Shown here piece by piece: positions 1 through 5,810 of a stretch of DNA of 11,515 bases. The notes below the pieces were generated by a model, which saw nothing but the letters and a program-made list of their open reading frames with translations, made no database searches and was not told the DNA's origin. Each line of letters begins with the position of its first letter. Position 1 is the stretch's first letter. Position numbers and translations under genes: made by a program. The DNA is taken from NCBI GenBank assembly GCA_040756735.1, contig JBFLYC010000054.1:1-11515 (forward strand). The letters are read 5' to 3'. The stretch comes from JBFLYC01 sp040756735 (GTDB lineage Bacteria; Bacillota; DSM-16504; Desulfitibacterales; Desulfitibacteraceae).

Positions 1-54
1 TACTAGTCAAGGGCATGGGCCAGTATTAAAGCCATAAGAAATGCAGGTAAATAG
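1..54 (+). pseudogene. possible frame-broken 3' tail of the upstream gene (disA expected)
   Basis: Two overlapping frames each hold part of what could be a helix-hairpin-helix tail. The frame from base 3 reads LVKGMGQY and stops at 27-29. The frame from base 7 reads through SIKAIRNAGK and stops at 52-54. Spliced, they resemble the VxGhG...AIxxA pattern at the C-terminus of the diadenylate cyclase DisA, which lies just upstream of yacL in related genomes. Only about 50 bases are available and no single frame reads through, so this may be chance or a real frameshift. It is a weak call based mainly on expected gene order. Confidence 0.2.
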
Positions 55-143
55 CTATTATTGCTGATTCTGGGGTAGAATTATAGGGCTTTTACTTTTT
101 AAAAACATTTTCATGCTTCAGCTCTGAAAAATAAAATGGCTAA

Positions 144-173
144 TTGACACAGATTTGGGGATTATGATATAAT
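144..173 (+). promoter_or_regulatory. carD promoter P1 (sigma-A type, extended -10)
   Basis: TTGACA at 144-149 and TATAAT at 168-173 are separated by 18 bp, with an extended -10 TG at 165-166. Both hexamers are perfect consensus. Transcription would start near 180, roughly 65 nt before carD. This is the upstream member of a tandem pair. Confidence 0.8.
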
Positions 174-182
174 ATCTTCTAT

Positions 183-212
183 TTGACACCTGTTTGCCTT
201 AACTGTTATAAT
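183..212 (+). promoter_or_regulatory. carD promoter P2 (sigma-A type, extended -10)
   Basis: TTGACA at 183-188 and TATAAT at 207-212, again with an 18-bp spacer and a TG at 204-205. It lies exactly 39 bp downstream of P1, and its -35 starts just past the expected P1 start point. The predicted start is near 219, leaving a leader of about 25 nt. The ribosome binding site TAGGAGGT lies at 231-238, ahead of the carD ATG. Confidence 0.8.
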
Positions 213-244
213 TGATGTAGAGTCTTTACCTAGGAGGTAAGCGG

Positions 245-721
245 ATGTTCAAAGTAGGCGACAGGGTTGTGTACCCCATGCATGGCGCCGGAATCATAGA
301 ATCCATTGAAGAAAGGGAAGTATTAGGGCAAAAGCGTAGTTATTATATCATGAGAATCCCTATAGGCAACATGAAAGTAATGATTCCCATGGACAATGTG
401 ATAGAGATAGGGCTTAGGCAGGTGATAGACCAGGAAGGCGTTGCCCAGGTCATTTGCATCCTAAAAGACAGAACCAATACAATGAACGCCAATTGGAACA
501 AAAGATATAGATGTAATATGGATAAGATAAAAAGCGGCAACATCTTTGAAATTGCCGAAGTAGTAAGGAATTTAGCTTTACGTGAAAGAGAAAAGGGTTT
601 ATCTACCGGTGAAAGAAAGATGCTCGAAAATGCCAAACAAATACTGATCAGTGAATTAGTACTTGTAAACGGCTTAGGTGAAGAACAGGTCGAGCATATG
701 CTGCAGAAGATATTGGCTTAG
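245..721 (+). CDS. carD: CarD/CdnL-family RNA polymerase-binding transcription regulator
   Basis: 158 aa. CarD/CdnL proteins bind the RNA polymerase beta subunit and the upstream edge of the promoter bubble, stabilising open complexes, notably at rRNA promoters. Residues 1 to about 58 form the Tudor-like polymerase-interacting domain, opening with FKVGDRVVYPMHGAG. Residues from about 60 on form the helical DNA-binding domain. Within it, NWNKRYR at 83-89 carries Trp84, which aligns with the bubble-edge Trp of mycobacterial CarD, followed by KSGNIFEIAEVVRNL. Length is typical of the family. The ATG is fixed by a strong AGGAGGT site 7 nt upstream. The gene stands alone between two consensus promoters and its own terminator, so it is a monocistronic unit beside the yacL operon. 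Family assignment is secure; which promoters it controls here is unknown. Confidence 0.95.
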   Translation: MFKVGDRVVYPMHGAGIIESIEEREVLGQKRSYYIMRIPIGNMKVMIPMDNVIEIGLRQVIDQEGVAQVICILKDRTNTMNANWNKRYRCNMDKIKSGNIFEIAEVVRNLALREREKGLSTGERKMLENAKQILISELVLVNGLGEEQVEHMLQKILA

Positions 722-725
722 ACCG

Positions 726-757
726 GGAAACTAACTAACAGTTTCCTTTTTTATTTT
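726..757 (+). terminator. Rho-independent terminator of carD
   Basis: GGAAACT at 726-732 pairs with AGTTTCC at 740-746 around a 7-nt loop. It is followed at once by a T-rich tract (TTTTTTATTTT, 747-757). It begins 4 nt after the carD stop. Confidence 0.88.
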
Positions 758-768
758 AGATATAATTA

Positions 769-797
769 TTGCACCTGTTTCCAGATATTTGTATAAT
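769..797 (+). promoter_or_regulatory. promoter of the PIN/TRAM-ispD-ispF-gltX unit
   Basis: TTGCAC at 769-774 and TATAAT at 792-797 with a 17-bp spacer. It sits between the carD terminator and the next gene, with a leader of about 38 nt and the ribosome binding site AAGGAGGTG at 828-836. No other clear promoter is seen before the T-box promoter at 4780. Confidence 0.72.
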
Positions 798-841
798 AGT
801 TGCAGTGACTAGTTAAACTATAGCGTAAGGAGGTGAAATGA

Positions 842-1972
842 ATGTTCAAGAAAGCTGCAAGAATCATGATTGCTTTAATACTTGGAGCAATTTTTTTGTC
901 TTTAACCATTTTTGTAATGGGGTTTGGTCTGGATATTCCTGAAGAAGTCAAATGGGCTATAGCTGGACTTGTAACCATTGTTGCTACATTGCTAGGATAT
1001 ACCCTTGCCCCTTTTATCATCAACAGCATAATCCAAATGACAGAATGGCTTGAAGCACTATTACAGAAGACACCCACCTATGATATTGTTGCGGGTGTAA
1101 TAGGTATTATTATTGGACTTATAATAGCCAATTTATTAGGCGCTTCATTTTATCGACTGCCATTTATTGGTCCTTATCTGCCCATGATAGGCAGTGTTGT
1201 ATTTGGGTACTTGGGTTGGAGTGTTGGAACTAAAAAACGAGATGAGATTTTATCCATTCTCAGTGTGTTTAGATTTGGAAGGGATAAACAGCAGGGGAAA
1301 TCTTCATTGAAAACATCAAGCTTCAAAATCCTTGACACCAGTGTTATTATAGACGGCAGAATAGCAGATATCTGTAAAACAGGGTTTGTTGAGGGCACTT
1401 TGTTAATTCCGAATTTTGTCTTGGAAGAGCTTAGACATATTGCTGATTCTTCTGATACCCTGAAAAGAAACAGGGGTAGGAGAGGGTTGGATATTCTCAA
1501 TAAGATTCGCAAGGAGCTGGATGTTAAAGTCCAAATCTATGAAGGGGATGTAGAAGAAGTTTTTGAAGTGGACAGCAAGCTTGTTAAACTTGCCCAGTTG
1601 GTTAATGGCCAGGTTATAACTAACGATTACAATCTAAACAAGGTAGCTGAACTGCAGGGTGTCAAGGTTTTAAATATCAATGAACTGGCCAATGCATTAA
1701 AACCTATTGTACTGCCAGGTGAAGAAATGGAAGTACAGTTAATTAAAGATGGTAAAGAAAGCGGTCAAGGCATCGCTTATCTAGATGACGGCACCATGGT
1801 AGTGGTGGAAAATGGCAGAAAATACATTAACCAGACTATTCCTGTGATGGTTACCAGTGTGCTGCAGACAGCAGCCGGCCGCATGATTTTTGCTAAACCG
1901 AAACAGGCGGACAAGAATCATAATGCCAAGAGTCCTTGGGGAGAGGTGAAAGCAGGTGCTTCACGCAATTAG
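842..1972 (+). CDS. yacL: YacL-type membrane-anchored PIN/TRAM domain protein
   Basis: 376 aa, close to Bacillus YacL (about 366). Four hydrophobic segments at roughly 8-28, 38-60, 82-103 and 108-130 anchor it in the membrane. A PIN nuclease domain follows at about 162-285, with the acidic set Asp165 (ILDTS), Glu195/196 (LEELR), Asp244 (VDSKL) and Asp262 (TNDYN). A TRAM (OB-fold RNA-binding) domain follows at about 291-352. The layout suggests a membrane-tethered ribonuclease, but the substrate is not established for this family. The ATG at 842 follows AAGGAGGTG; the ATG at 838 is in another frame. Its last 17 nt overlap ispD, which suggests translational coupling. The C-terminal ~20 residues are polar and look like a linker. 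Family call is firm; function is inferred from the domains. Confidence 0.93.
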   Translation: MFKKAARIMIALILGAIFLSLTIFVMGFGLDIPEEVKWAIAGLVTIVATLLGYTLAPFIINSIIQMTEWLEALLQKTPTYDIVAGVIGIIIGLIIANLLGASFYRLPFIGPYLPMIGSVVFGYLGWSVGTKKRDEILSILSVFRFGRDKQQGKSSLKTSSFKILDTSVIIDGRIADICKTGFVEGTLLIPNFVLEELRHIADSSDTLKRNRGRRGLDILNKIRKELDVKVQIYEGDVEEVFEVDSKLVKLAQLVNGQVITNDYNLNKVAELQGVKVLNINELANALKPIVLPGEEMEVQLIKDGKESGQGIAYLDDGTMVVVENGRKYINQTIPVMVTSVLQTAAGRMIFAKPKQADKNHNAKSPWGEVKAGASRN

Positions 1973-2636
1973 TATTGTCGTGGCGGCAGGCCAGGGCAAT
2001 AGAATGGGTTCTTCCACCAAAAAGCAATTTTTAAGGATCAAGGAGAAACCCATGTTAATTTATACCTTGGAAGTCATGGAGAGGCACCCGGAAATTACAG
2101 GTACCATCCTGGTAGTTTCAGAGGATGACCTGGAATACTCCAGAGAGCTCATTAAGGATTATTCTTTAAACAAAATAATTGATATTGTTCCTGGAGGAGA
2201 CACCAGAGGGGCCTCAGTATATAATGGCTTAAAGGCTGTACCTAAATATATCGATTTGGTGGTCGTGCATGATGGTGCACGACCTTTTTTATCTAAAGAG
2301 GTGCTGGACAGGGTGCTCCATGGGGTTAAGGCATACGGCGCTGCAGTAGCAGCAGTTCCTGTGAAGGATACCATTAAGGAGACAGGGAGCAATGATTTTA
2401 TTGAGAAAACCCTTGACCGGAGCAGACTCTGGGCGGTTCAGACACCACAGGCCTTTTTGAAAGAGATTATAGTGGATGCTTATCAAAGGGCCGCTGAGCA
2501 AAACCTGCAGGGCACTGATGATGCTTCCCTGGTGGAGGCTTTTGGACATAGGGTGAAAATTGTCATGGGTGACTACCAAAATATTAAAATCACCACAAAG
2601 GAAGACCTGGATTATGCTGAGTATGTTTTAGGATAA
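1956..2636 (+). CDS. ispD: 2-C-methyl-D-erythritol 4-phosphate cytidylyltransferase
   Basis: 226 aa, typical for IspD. It transfers CMP from CTP to methylerythritol phosphate, the third step of the cytosolic MEP isoprenoid pathway. Visible motifs are the CTP-binding loop AAGQGNRMG (10-18) with Lys23, VVHDGARPF (103-111), AAVPVKDT (132-139), RLWAVQTPQAF (157-167) and the C-terminal NIKITT (209-214). The start is a GTG at 1956 preceded by GAGAGGTGA (1941-1949). It overlaps the preceding PIN/TRAM gene by 17 nt, implying coupled translation. ispF follows 22 nt later, giving the common ispDF pair. Bases 2261-2290, which encode the HDGARP motif, also form a terminator-shaped hairpin (listed separately). 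Confidence 0.96.
   Translation: MLHAISIVVAAGQGNRMGSSTKKQFLRIKEKPMLIYTLEVMERHPEITGTILVVSEDDLEYSRELIKDYSLNKIIDIVPGGDTRGASVYNGLKAVPKYIDLVVVHDGARPFLSKEVLDRVLHGVKAYGAAVAAVPVKDTIKETGSNDFIEKTLDRSRLWAVQTPQAFLKEIIVDAYQRAAEQNLQGTDDASLVEAFGHRVKIVMGDYQNIKITTKEDLDYAEYVLG
2261..2290 (+). terminator. terminator-like hairpin inside ispD
   Basis: GGTCGTGCA (2261-2269) is a perfect inverted match of TGCACGACC (2276-2284) around a 6-nt loop. Six T's follow directly (2285-2290). By shape it is a complete Rho-independent terminator, within codons about 102-112 of ispD. Translating ribosomes would normally disrupt it. It may act only when ispD translation fails, or it may be a by-product of the conserved HDGARPF codons. 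The structure is certain; activity is not. Confidence 0.4.
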
Positions 2637-2658
2637 AGGATAAGGAGAGTTCACTAAA

Positions 2659-3138
2659 ATGCGATTTGGCATAGGTTATGATGTCCACAAGTTTGTTAAA
2701 GGCAGAGCGCTGGTATTAGGCGGTGTAAAAATTGATTATGCCAGAGGTCTTGAGGGGCATTCTGATGCAGATGTCCTCATCCATGCGGTCATGGATGCAC
2801 TCTTAGGTGCAGCTGCCCTGCGAGACATTGGTTATCATTTTCCTGACAGTGATAAGCAGTATAAAGATGCTGACAGTACTGTACTTCTGAAGGAAGTGGT
2901 CAAGAAGATCCAAGGAAAAGGTTTTAAAGTAAATAATGTTGATGCCACAATTATGTGTCAAAAACCAAGATTGGCAGGTGCAATTCCCAGGATGGTCAAG
3001 ATCTTGGCAGAAGCCATGGGTGTTCAAGAAAGCCAGGTCAATGTGAAGGCTACCACCACTGAAGGTTTGGGATTTGTAGGTAGAGAAGAAGGAATCGCAG
3101 CCATGGCGGTTGCTTCAGTAACTGAAACTGAGCTTTAG
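2659..3138 (+). CDS. ispF: 2-C-methyl-D-erythritol 2,4-cyclodiphosphate synthase
   Basis: 159 aa, full length. IspF cyclises CDP-methylerythritol 2-phosphate to methylerythritol cyclodiphosphate, releasing CMP, and works as a homotrimer in the MEP pathway. The metal ligands are visible as Asp8 and His10 (GYDVHKF) and His42 (SDADVLIHAVMDALLG). Also seen are DIGYHFPDSD (56-65), NVDATIMCQKP (93-103) and the C-terminal TTTEGLGFVGREEGIAA (132-148) that binds the cytidine nucleotide in known structures. The start ATG follows TAAGGAGAG at 2641-2649. It lies 22 nt after ispD in the same transcription unit. The palindromic element at 3138-3226 begins at its stop codon. Confidence 0.96.
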   Translation: MRFGIGYDVHKFVKGRALVLGGVKIDYARGLEGHSDADVLIHAVMDALLGAAALRDIGYHFPDSDKQYKDADSTVLLKEVVKKIQGKGFKVNNVDATIMCQKPRLAGAIPRMVKILAEAMGVQESQVNVKATTTEGLGFVGREEGIAAMAVASVTETEL

Positions 3139-3226
3139 CGGAGCAATGGGCGGAGCAATGGGGACGGTTCGAGCGTCACCGTAGCGCAGCGAAGGTCAGA
3201 AGGGAAGACGATGGAACCGTCCCCAT
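3138..3226. repeat. palindromic REP/MITE-like element between ispF and gltX
   Basis: ATGGGGACGGTTC (3158-3170) is perfectly inverted as GAACCGTCCCCAT (3214-3226). Inside, CGTC (3174-3177) can pair with GACG (3207-3210) and ACC (3178-3180) with GGT (3194-3196), giving one long hairpin. The left side is preceded by two copies of GCGGAGCAATGG at a 12-bp step (3138-3149 and 3150-3161). The spacer is GC-rich compared with its surroundings and has no T-tract, so it is not a classical terminator. From memory, GGGGACGGTTC-type ends recur as dispersed repeats in Peptococcales genomes, sometimes beside Y1 (REP-type) transposases; I could not check this. No transposase is encoded here. Confidence 0.7.
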
Positions 3227-3260
3227 GGCGTAAGAAAGTAATTAGGAGGAGAAGGTTAAT

Positions 3261-4715
3261 ATGCAAAAAGTCAGGGTTAGATTTGCCCCCAGCCCCACAG
3301 GGCCGTTACATATTGGAGGAGCCAGATCCGTATTATTTAATTATCTATATGCAAAAGGACACGGCGGCACCCTCATTTTGCGCATTGAAGATACAGACTT
3401 AGAGCGTTCAAAGCGTGAGTACGAGGAAGGTATTAAGAATTCTTTAAGATGGTTGGGGTTAACCTGGGATGAGGGAATTGATGTGGGCGGCCCTTATGAA
3501 CCATACAGGCAGACTGAAAGGCTTGAGCTATACCATCAGTATGCTCAAAAGCTCATTGAAGCCGGACATGCCTATGAGTGTTTTTGTACAGAAGAAGAAT
3601 TGGAGGAGCAGCGGGAAATCTGCAGGCAAAAAGGGGAACTGCCCAGGTACCTGAACAGGTGCAGGAATTTGTCCCCGGCAGAAAAAAAGAAGCTGGCTGA
3701 AGACAGAAAAAGTGTTATTCGCTTTCTTGTTCCTGAAGGCCAGGTTGTTGAGATTGATGATGTGGTCAGGGGCCAGGTCAGGTATGAAACCGATGGCATA
3801 GGTGACTTTATCATCATCAAGTCAGATGGCATTCCTACATATAATTATGCTGTGGTTATAGACGACGCACAGATGGAGGTTACTCATATTATCAGAGGGG
3901 AAGAGCACTTATCCAATACCCCGCGCCAGGTGCTCCTGTACAAGGCCCTCGGCATAGATCCTCCGGTATTTGCTCATGTTTCCCTGATTCTGGGCAAGGA
4001 CCGCTCTAAAATGAGCAAGCGTCATGGAGATACATCTGTTGACGAATACAAAAAGAAGGGATACCTGCCGGAAGCTATTAACAATTTTCTTGCCTTGATG
4101 GGCTGGTCCCCTGAGGGTGAAGAAGAAATATTTTCCATGGAACAGTTAATCAGCTTATTTTCTTTAGACAGGGTGGCAAAAAATCCGGCTGTATTTGACC
4201 TGGAAAAACTTAACCATATTAATGGATATTATATTCGCAACAGTTCTATTGAGATGATTACCAAAATGGCTGTTCCCTATTTGCAGGAAGCAGGCTACAT
4301 AAAAGGCAACCTCACAGAAGCTGATGAAAAATGGCTGCAAGGGGTCATCTCCGTTGCCAGAAACTACATATCTTATATGGCGGAAATTGTGGATCATGTT
4401 GATGTGTATTTTAATGACAGGTTCATCATTACCGATGATGCAGCCCTGCAGGCTCTAAAAGGAGACCAGGTGCCGGCGGTTCTGGATCTTCTGCAGCAAA
4501 AGCTGAATAATGAATTGCAGCTAACTCCTGATAGAGTCAAGGAACTCTTAAAAGAAGTTGCTGCAGAGTTAAGTCTGGGCGGCAAGAAGGTTTTCTTGCC
4601 CATCAGGGCGGCTTTAACAGGCGCTGCCAGGGGGCCTGAACTCCATGATCTAATTCCCCTGCTTGGAGCTGAGAGGGTGGCAGCGAGGATTAAGCATTCT
4701 TTAGGGCAAATTTAG
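3261..4715 (+). CDS. gltX: glutamyl-tRNA synthetase
   Basis: 484 aa, normal for bacterial GluRS. It ligates glutamate to tRNA-Glu in an ATP-dependent reaction. Class I signatures are present: PSPTGPLHIGG (10-20, the HIGH-type motif), RIEDTD (41-46) and KMSKR (250-254). A zinc-site pattern is formed by Cys107, Cys109, Tyr130 and Cys134. IRGEEHLSNTPRQ (211-223) lies in the catalytic core and the C-terminal half is the helical anticodon-binding domain. The start is fixed by TAGGAGGAG at 3243-3250. In most Bacillota this enzyme also misacylates tRNA-Gln for GatCAB; that is likely here but not shown. Expression probably depends on read-through from the yacL-ispDF promoter across the palindromic element. 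No clear terminator follows before the T-box promoter. Confidence 0.97.
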   Translation: MQKVRVRFAPSPTGPLHIGGARSVLFNYLYAKGHGGTLILRIEDTDLERSKREYEEGIKNSLRWLGLTWDEGIDVGGPYEPYRQTERLELYHQYAQKLIEAGHAYECFCTEEELEEQREICRQKGELPRYLNRCRNLSPAEKKKLAEDRKSVIRFLVPEGQVVEIDDVVRGQVRYETDGIGDFIIIKSDGIPTYNYAVVIDDAQMEVTHIIRGEEHLSNTPRQVLLYKALGIDPPVFAHVSLILGKDRSKMSKRHGDTSVDEYKKKGYLPEAINNFLALMGWSPEGEEEIFSMEQLISLFSLDRVAKNPAVFDLEKLNHINGYYIRNSSIEMITKMAVPYLQEAGYIKGNLTEADEKWLQGVISVARNYISYMAEIVDHVDVYFNDRFIITDDAALQALKGDQVPAVLDLLQQKLNNELQLTPDRVKELLKEVAAELSLGGKKVFLPIRAALTGAARGPELHDLIPLLGAERVAARIKHSLGQI

Positions 4716-4779
4716 CAAATCTTAGGCAAAAATTTTTAGGGAAAATATTTTAAACCAAGCTGTTTTGTAAAAATACTTA

Positions 4780-4809
4780 TTGACATGTACTTGCACTGTT
4801 TATTATAAT
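4780..4809 (+). promoter_or_regulatory. promoter of the cysE-cysS T-box operon
   Basis: TTGACA at 4780-4785 and TATAAT at 4804-4809, both perfect, with an 18-bp spacer. Transcription would start near 4816, about 30 nt before T-box Stem I. Confidence 0.85.
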
Positions 4810-4842
4810 TTGAAGCAATCTATGTAGAATAAGTTTATTGGT

Positions 4843-5082
4843 AATGACCGGGAGGGTAATCGGTTACAAGCCTTCAGAGAAGGGCCCCTAGGCTGTGAGG
4901 GCCTGGCTGACATCCGGTGAATGCGCCCGGGAACCGGACTGCTGAATCATGGTAGCTTGTTTAGTAGGGAGTCACGTTTAGCCGCGTTAAGGCTTATAAG
5001 TGGGTAAAAGTAGTTACCAAACAGGGTGGAACCGCGGAAAATCCTTCGCCTCTGAAAAAAGGCCGAAGGATTTTAATTTTTT
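4843..5082 (+). promoter_or_regulatory. T-box leader specific for tRNA-Cys
   Basis: This leader senses uncharged tRNA and permits transcription of cysE-cysS. The Stem I base pairs CCGG 4848-4851 with 4934-4937, then a GA/kink-turn segment, then GGG 4854-4856 with CCC 4926-4928. The specifier loop follows, with GAATGCG giving codon UGC (Cys) at 4922-4924. Above it CGG 4861-4863 pairs with CCG 4914-4916, with AGCC/GGCT at 4869-4872 and 4905-4908. Distal AGAGA (4876-4880) and CTGTGA (4893-4898) motifs are present. Stem III is GGTAA/TTACC at 5003-5018. The T-box AGGGTGGAACCGCG lies at 5023-5036. UGGA (5027-5030) pairs with a tRNA ending UCCA, matching the U73 of tRNA-Cys. The antiterminator pairs 5022-5026 with 5050-5054 and 5034-5038 with 5045-5049 around the 7-nt bulge. 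Confidence 0.96.
5038..5082 (+). terminator. regulated terminator of the T-box
   Basis: AAAATCCTTCG (5038-5048) pairs with CGAAGGATTTT (5064-5074), an 11-bp stem followed by TTTTTT at 5077-5082. Its 5' arm overlaps the 3' arm of the T-box antiterminator (5045-5054), so the two structures exclude each other. Confidence 0.93.
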
Positions 5083-5132
5083 ATGTCGGCAATTATGGGC
5101 ATCATAGATAATGAATTGGGAGGGAAACAATA

Positions 5133-5810
5133 ATGCTGAAAAGAGTGAGACAGGATATTCAAGTCATATTTGATAGAGATCCCGCAGCTAAAAATACTCT
5201 GGAGGTTATTCTAACTTCTCCAGGTCTCCATGCTATCATACTCCATCGTTTAGCCCATGCCCTTTTTAAGAGAGGCATGATCCTAATACCTCGTTTAATT
5301 TCCCAGCTCAGCCGTTTTTTAACGGGCATAGAGATTCACCCGGGGGCAAAAATTGGTGATGGATTTTTCATTGATCATGGCATGGGTATAGTAATAGGGG
5401 AGACCACGGAAATAGGGGACAATGTGAGTTTGTACCAGGGTGTTACCCTGGGCGGTACCGGCAAGGAAAAAGGAAAAAGGCACCCCACTATTGGCAATAA
5501 TGTGGTAATAAGCACAGGCGCAAAAGTACTGGGTAGCATTACCATAGGAGATAATGTTAAAATAGGGGCAGGTTCCGTGGTCTTAAAGGATGTGCCGCCA
5601 AATTGTACTGTAGTAGGTGTTCCCGGAAGAATAGTAAAACAAGATGGTCTCAGGGTGGCTCCTGCAGAACCAGGTGCATACATTGACTTAAACCACGGCA
5701 AGCTGCCTGACCCGGTGGCAGAAGTGTGTACTTTACTGCAGGAAAAGATCGAGGAACTGGAAAAACGTATTAAGGAATTGGAGGCAAAACAAAGTGATCA
5801 GGCTGTATAA
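5133..5810 (+). CDS. cysE: serine O-acetyltransferase
   Basis: 225 aa. It acetylates L-serine with acetyl-CoA to O-acetylserine, the first committed step of cysteine synthesis. The N-terminal helices (about 1-60) are the short SAT/EpsC-type form. A left-handed beta-helix of hexapeptide repeats follows (about 68-170), with IHPGAKIGDGFFIDHG (68-83), catalytic His82, VTLGGTGKEKGKRHP (104-118) and VVGVPGRIV (160-168). Glu67 occupies the place of the catalytic Asp143 of E. coli CysE; as I recall, the GIEIHPGA form is usual in Bacillus-type enzymes. The C-terminal EKIEELEKRIKELEAK (204-219) is a short predicted coiled coil. The start ATG follows GGGAGGG at 5118-5124. It is the first gene after the Cys T-box and overlaps cysS by 17 nt. 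No O-acetylserine sulfhydrylase is in the window. Confidence 0.96.
   Translation: MLKRVRQDIQVIFDRDPAAKNTLEVILTSPGLHAIILHRLAHALFKRGMILIPRLISQLSRFLTGIEIHPGAKIGDGFFIDHGMGIVIGETTEIGDNVSLYQGVTLGGTGKEKGKRHPTIGNNVVISTGAKVLGSITIGDNVKIGAGSVVLKDVPPNCTVVGVPGRIVKQDGLRVAPAEPGAYIDLNHGKLPDPVAEVCTLLQEKIEELEKRIKELEAKQSDQAV

Noticed and set aside
3211..3402. 63-codon frame overlapping the palindrome and the gltX start
   Set aside because: It uses an ATG inside the repeat and runs out of frame through gltX; the translation has no family features.
4581..4600. Perfect 8-bp hairpin in gltX (GGCAAGAA/TTCTTGCC)
   Set aside because: No T-tract follows and it lies inside a well-translated core gene; probably codon-driven.
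4716..4779. Terminator after gltX
   Set aside because: The segment is AT-rich with short A/T palindromes only; no GC-containing stem with a T-tract could be found.
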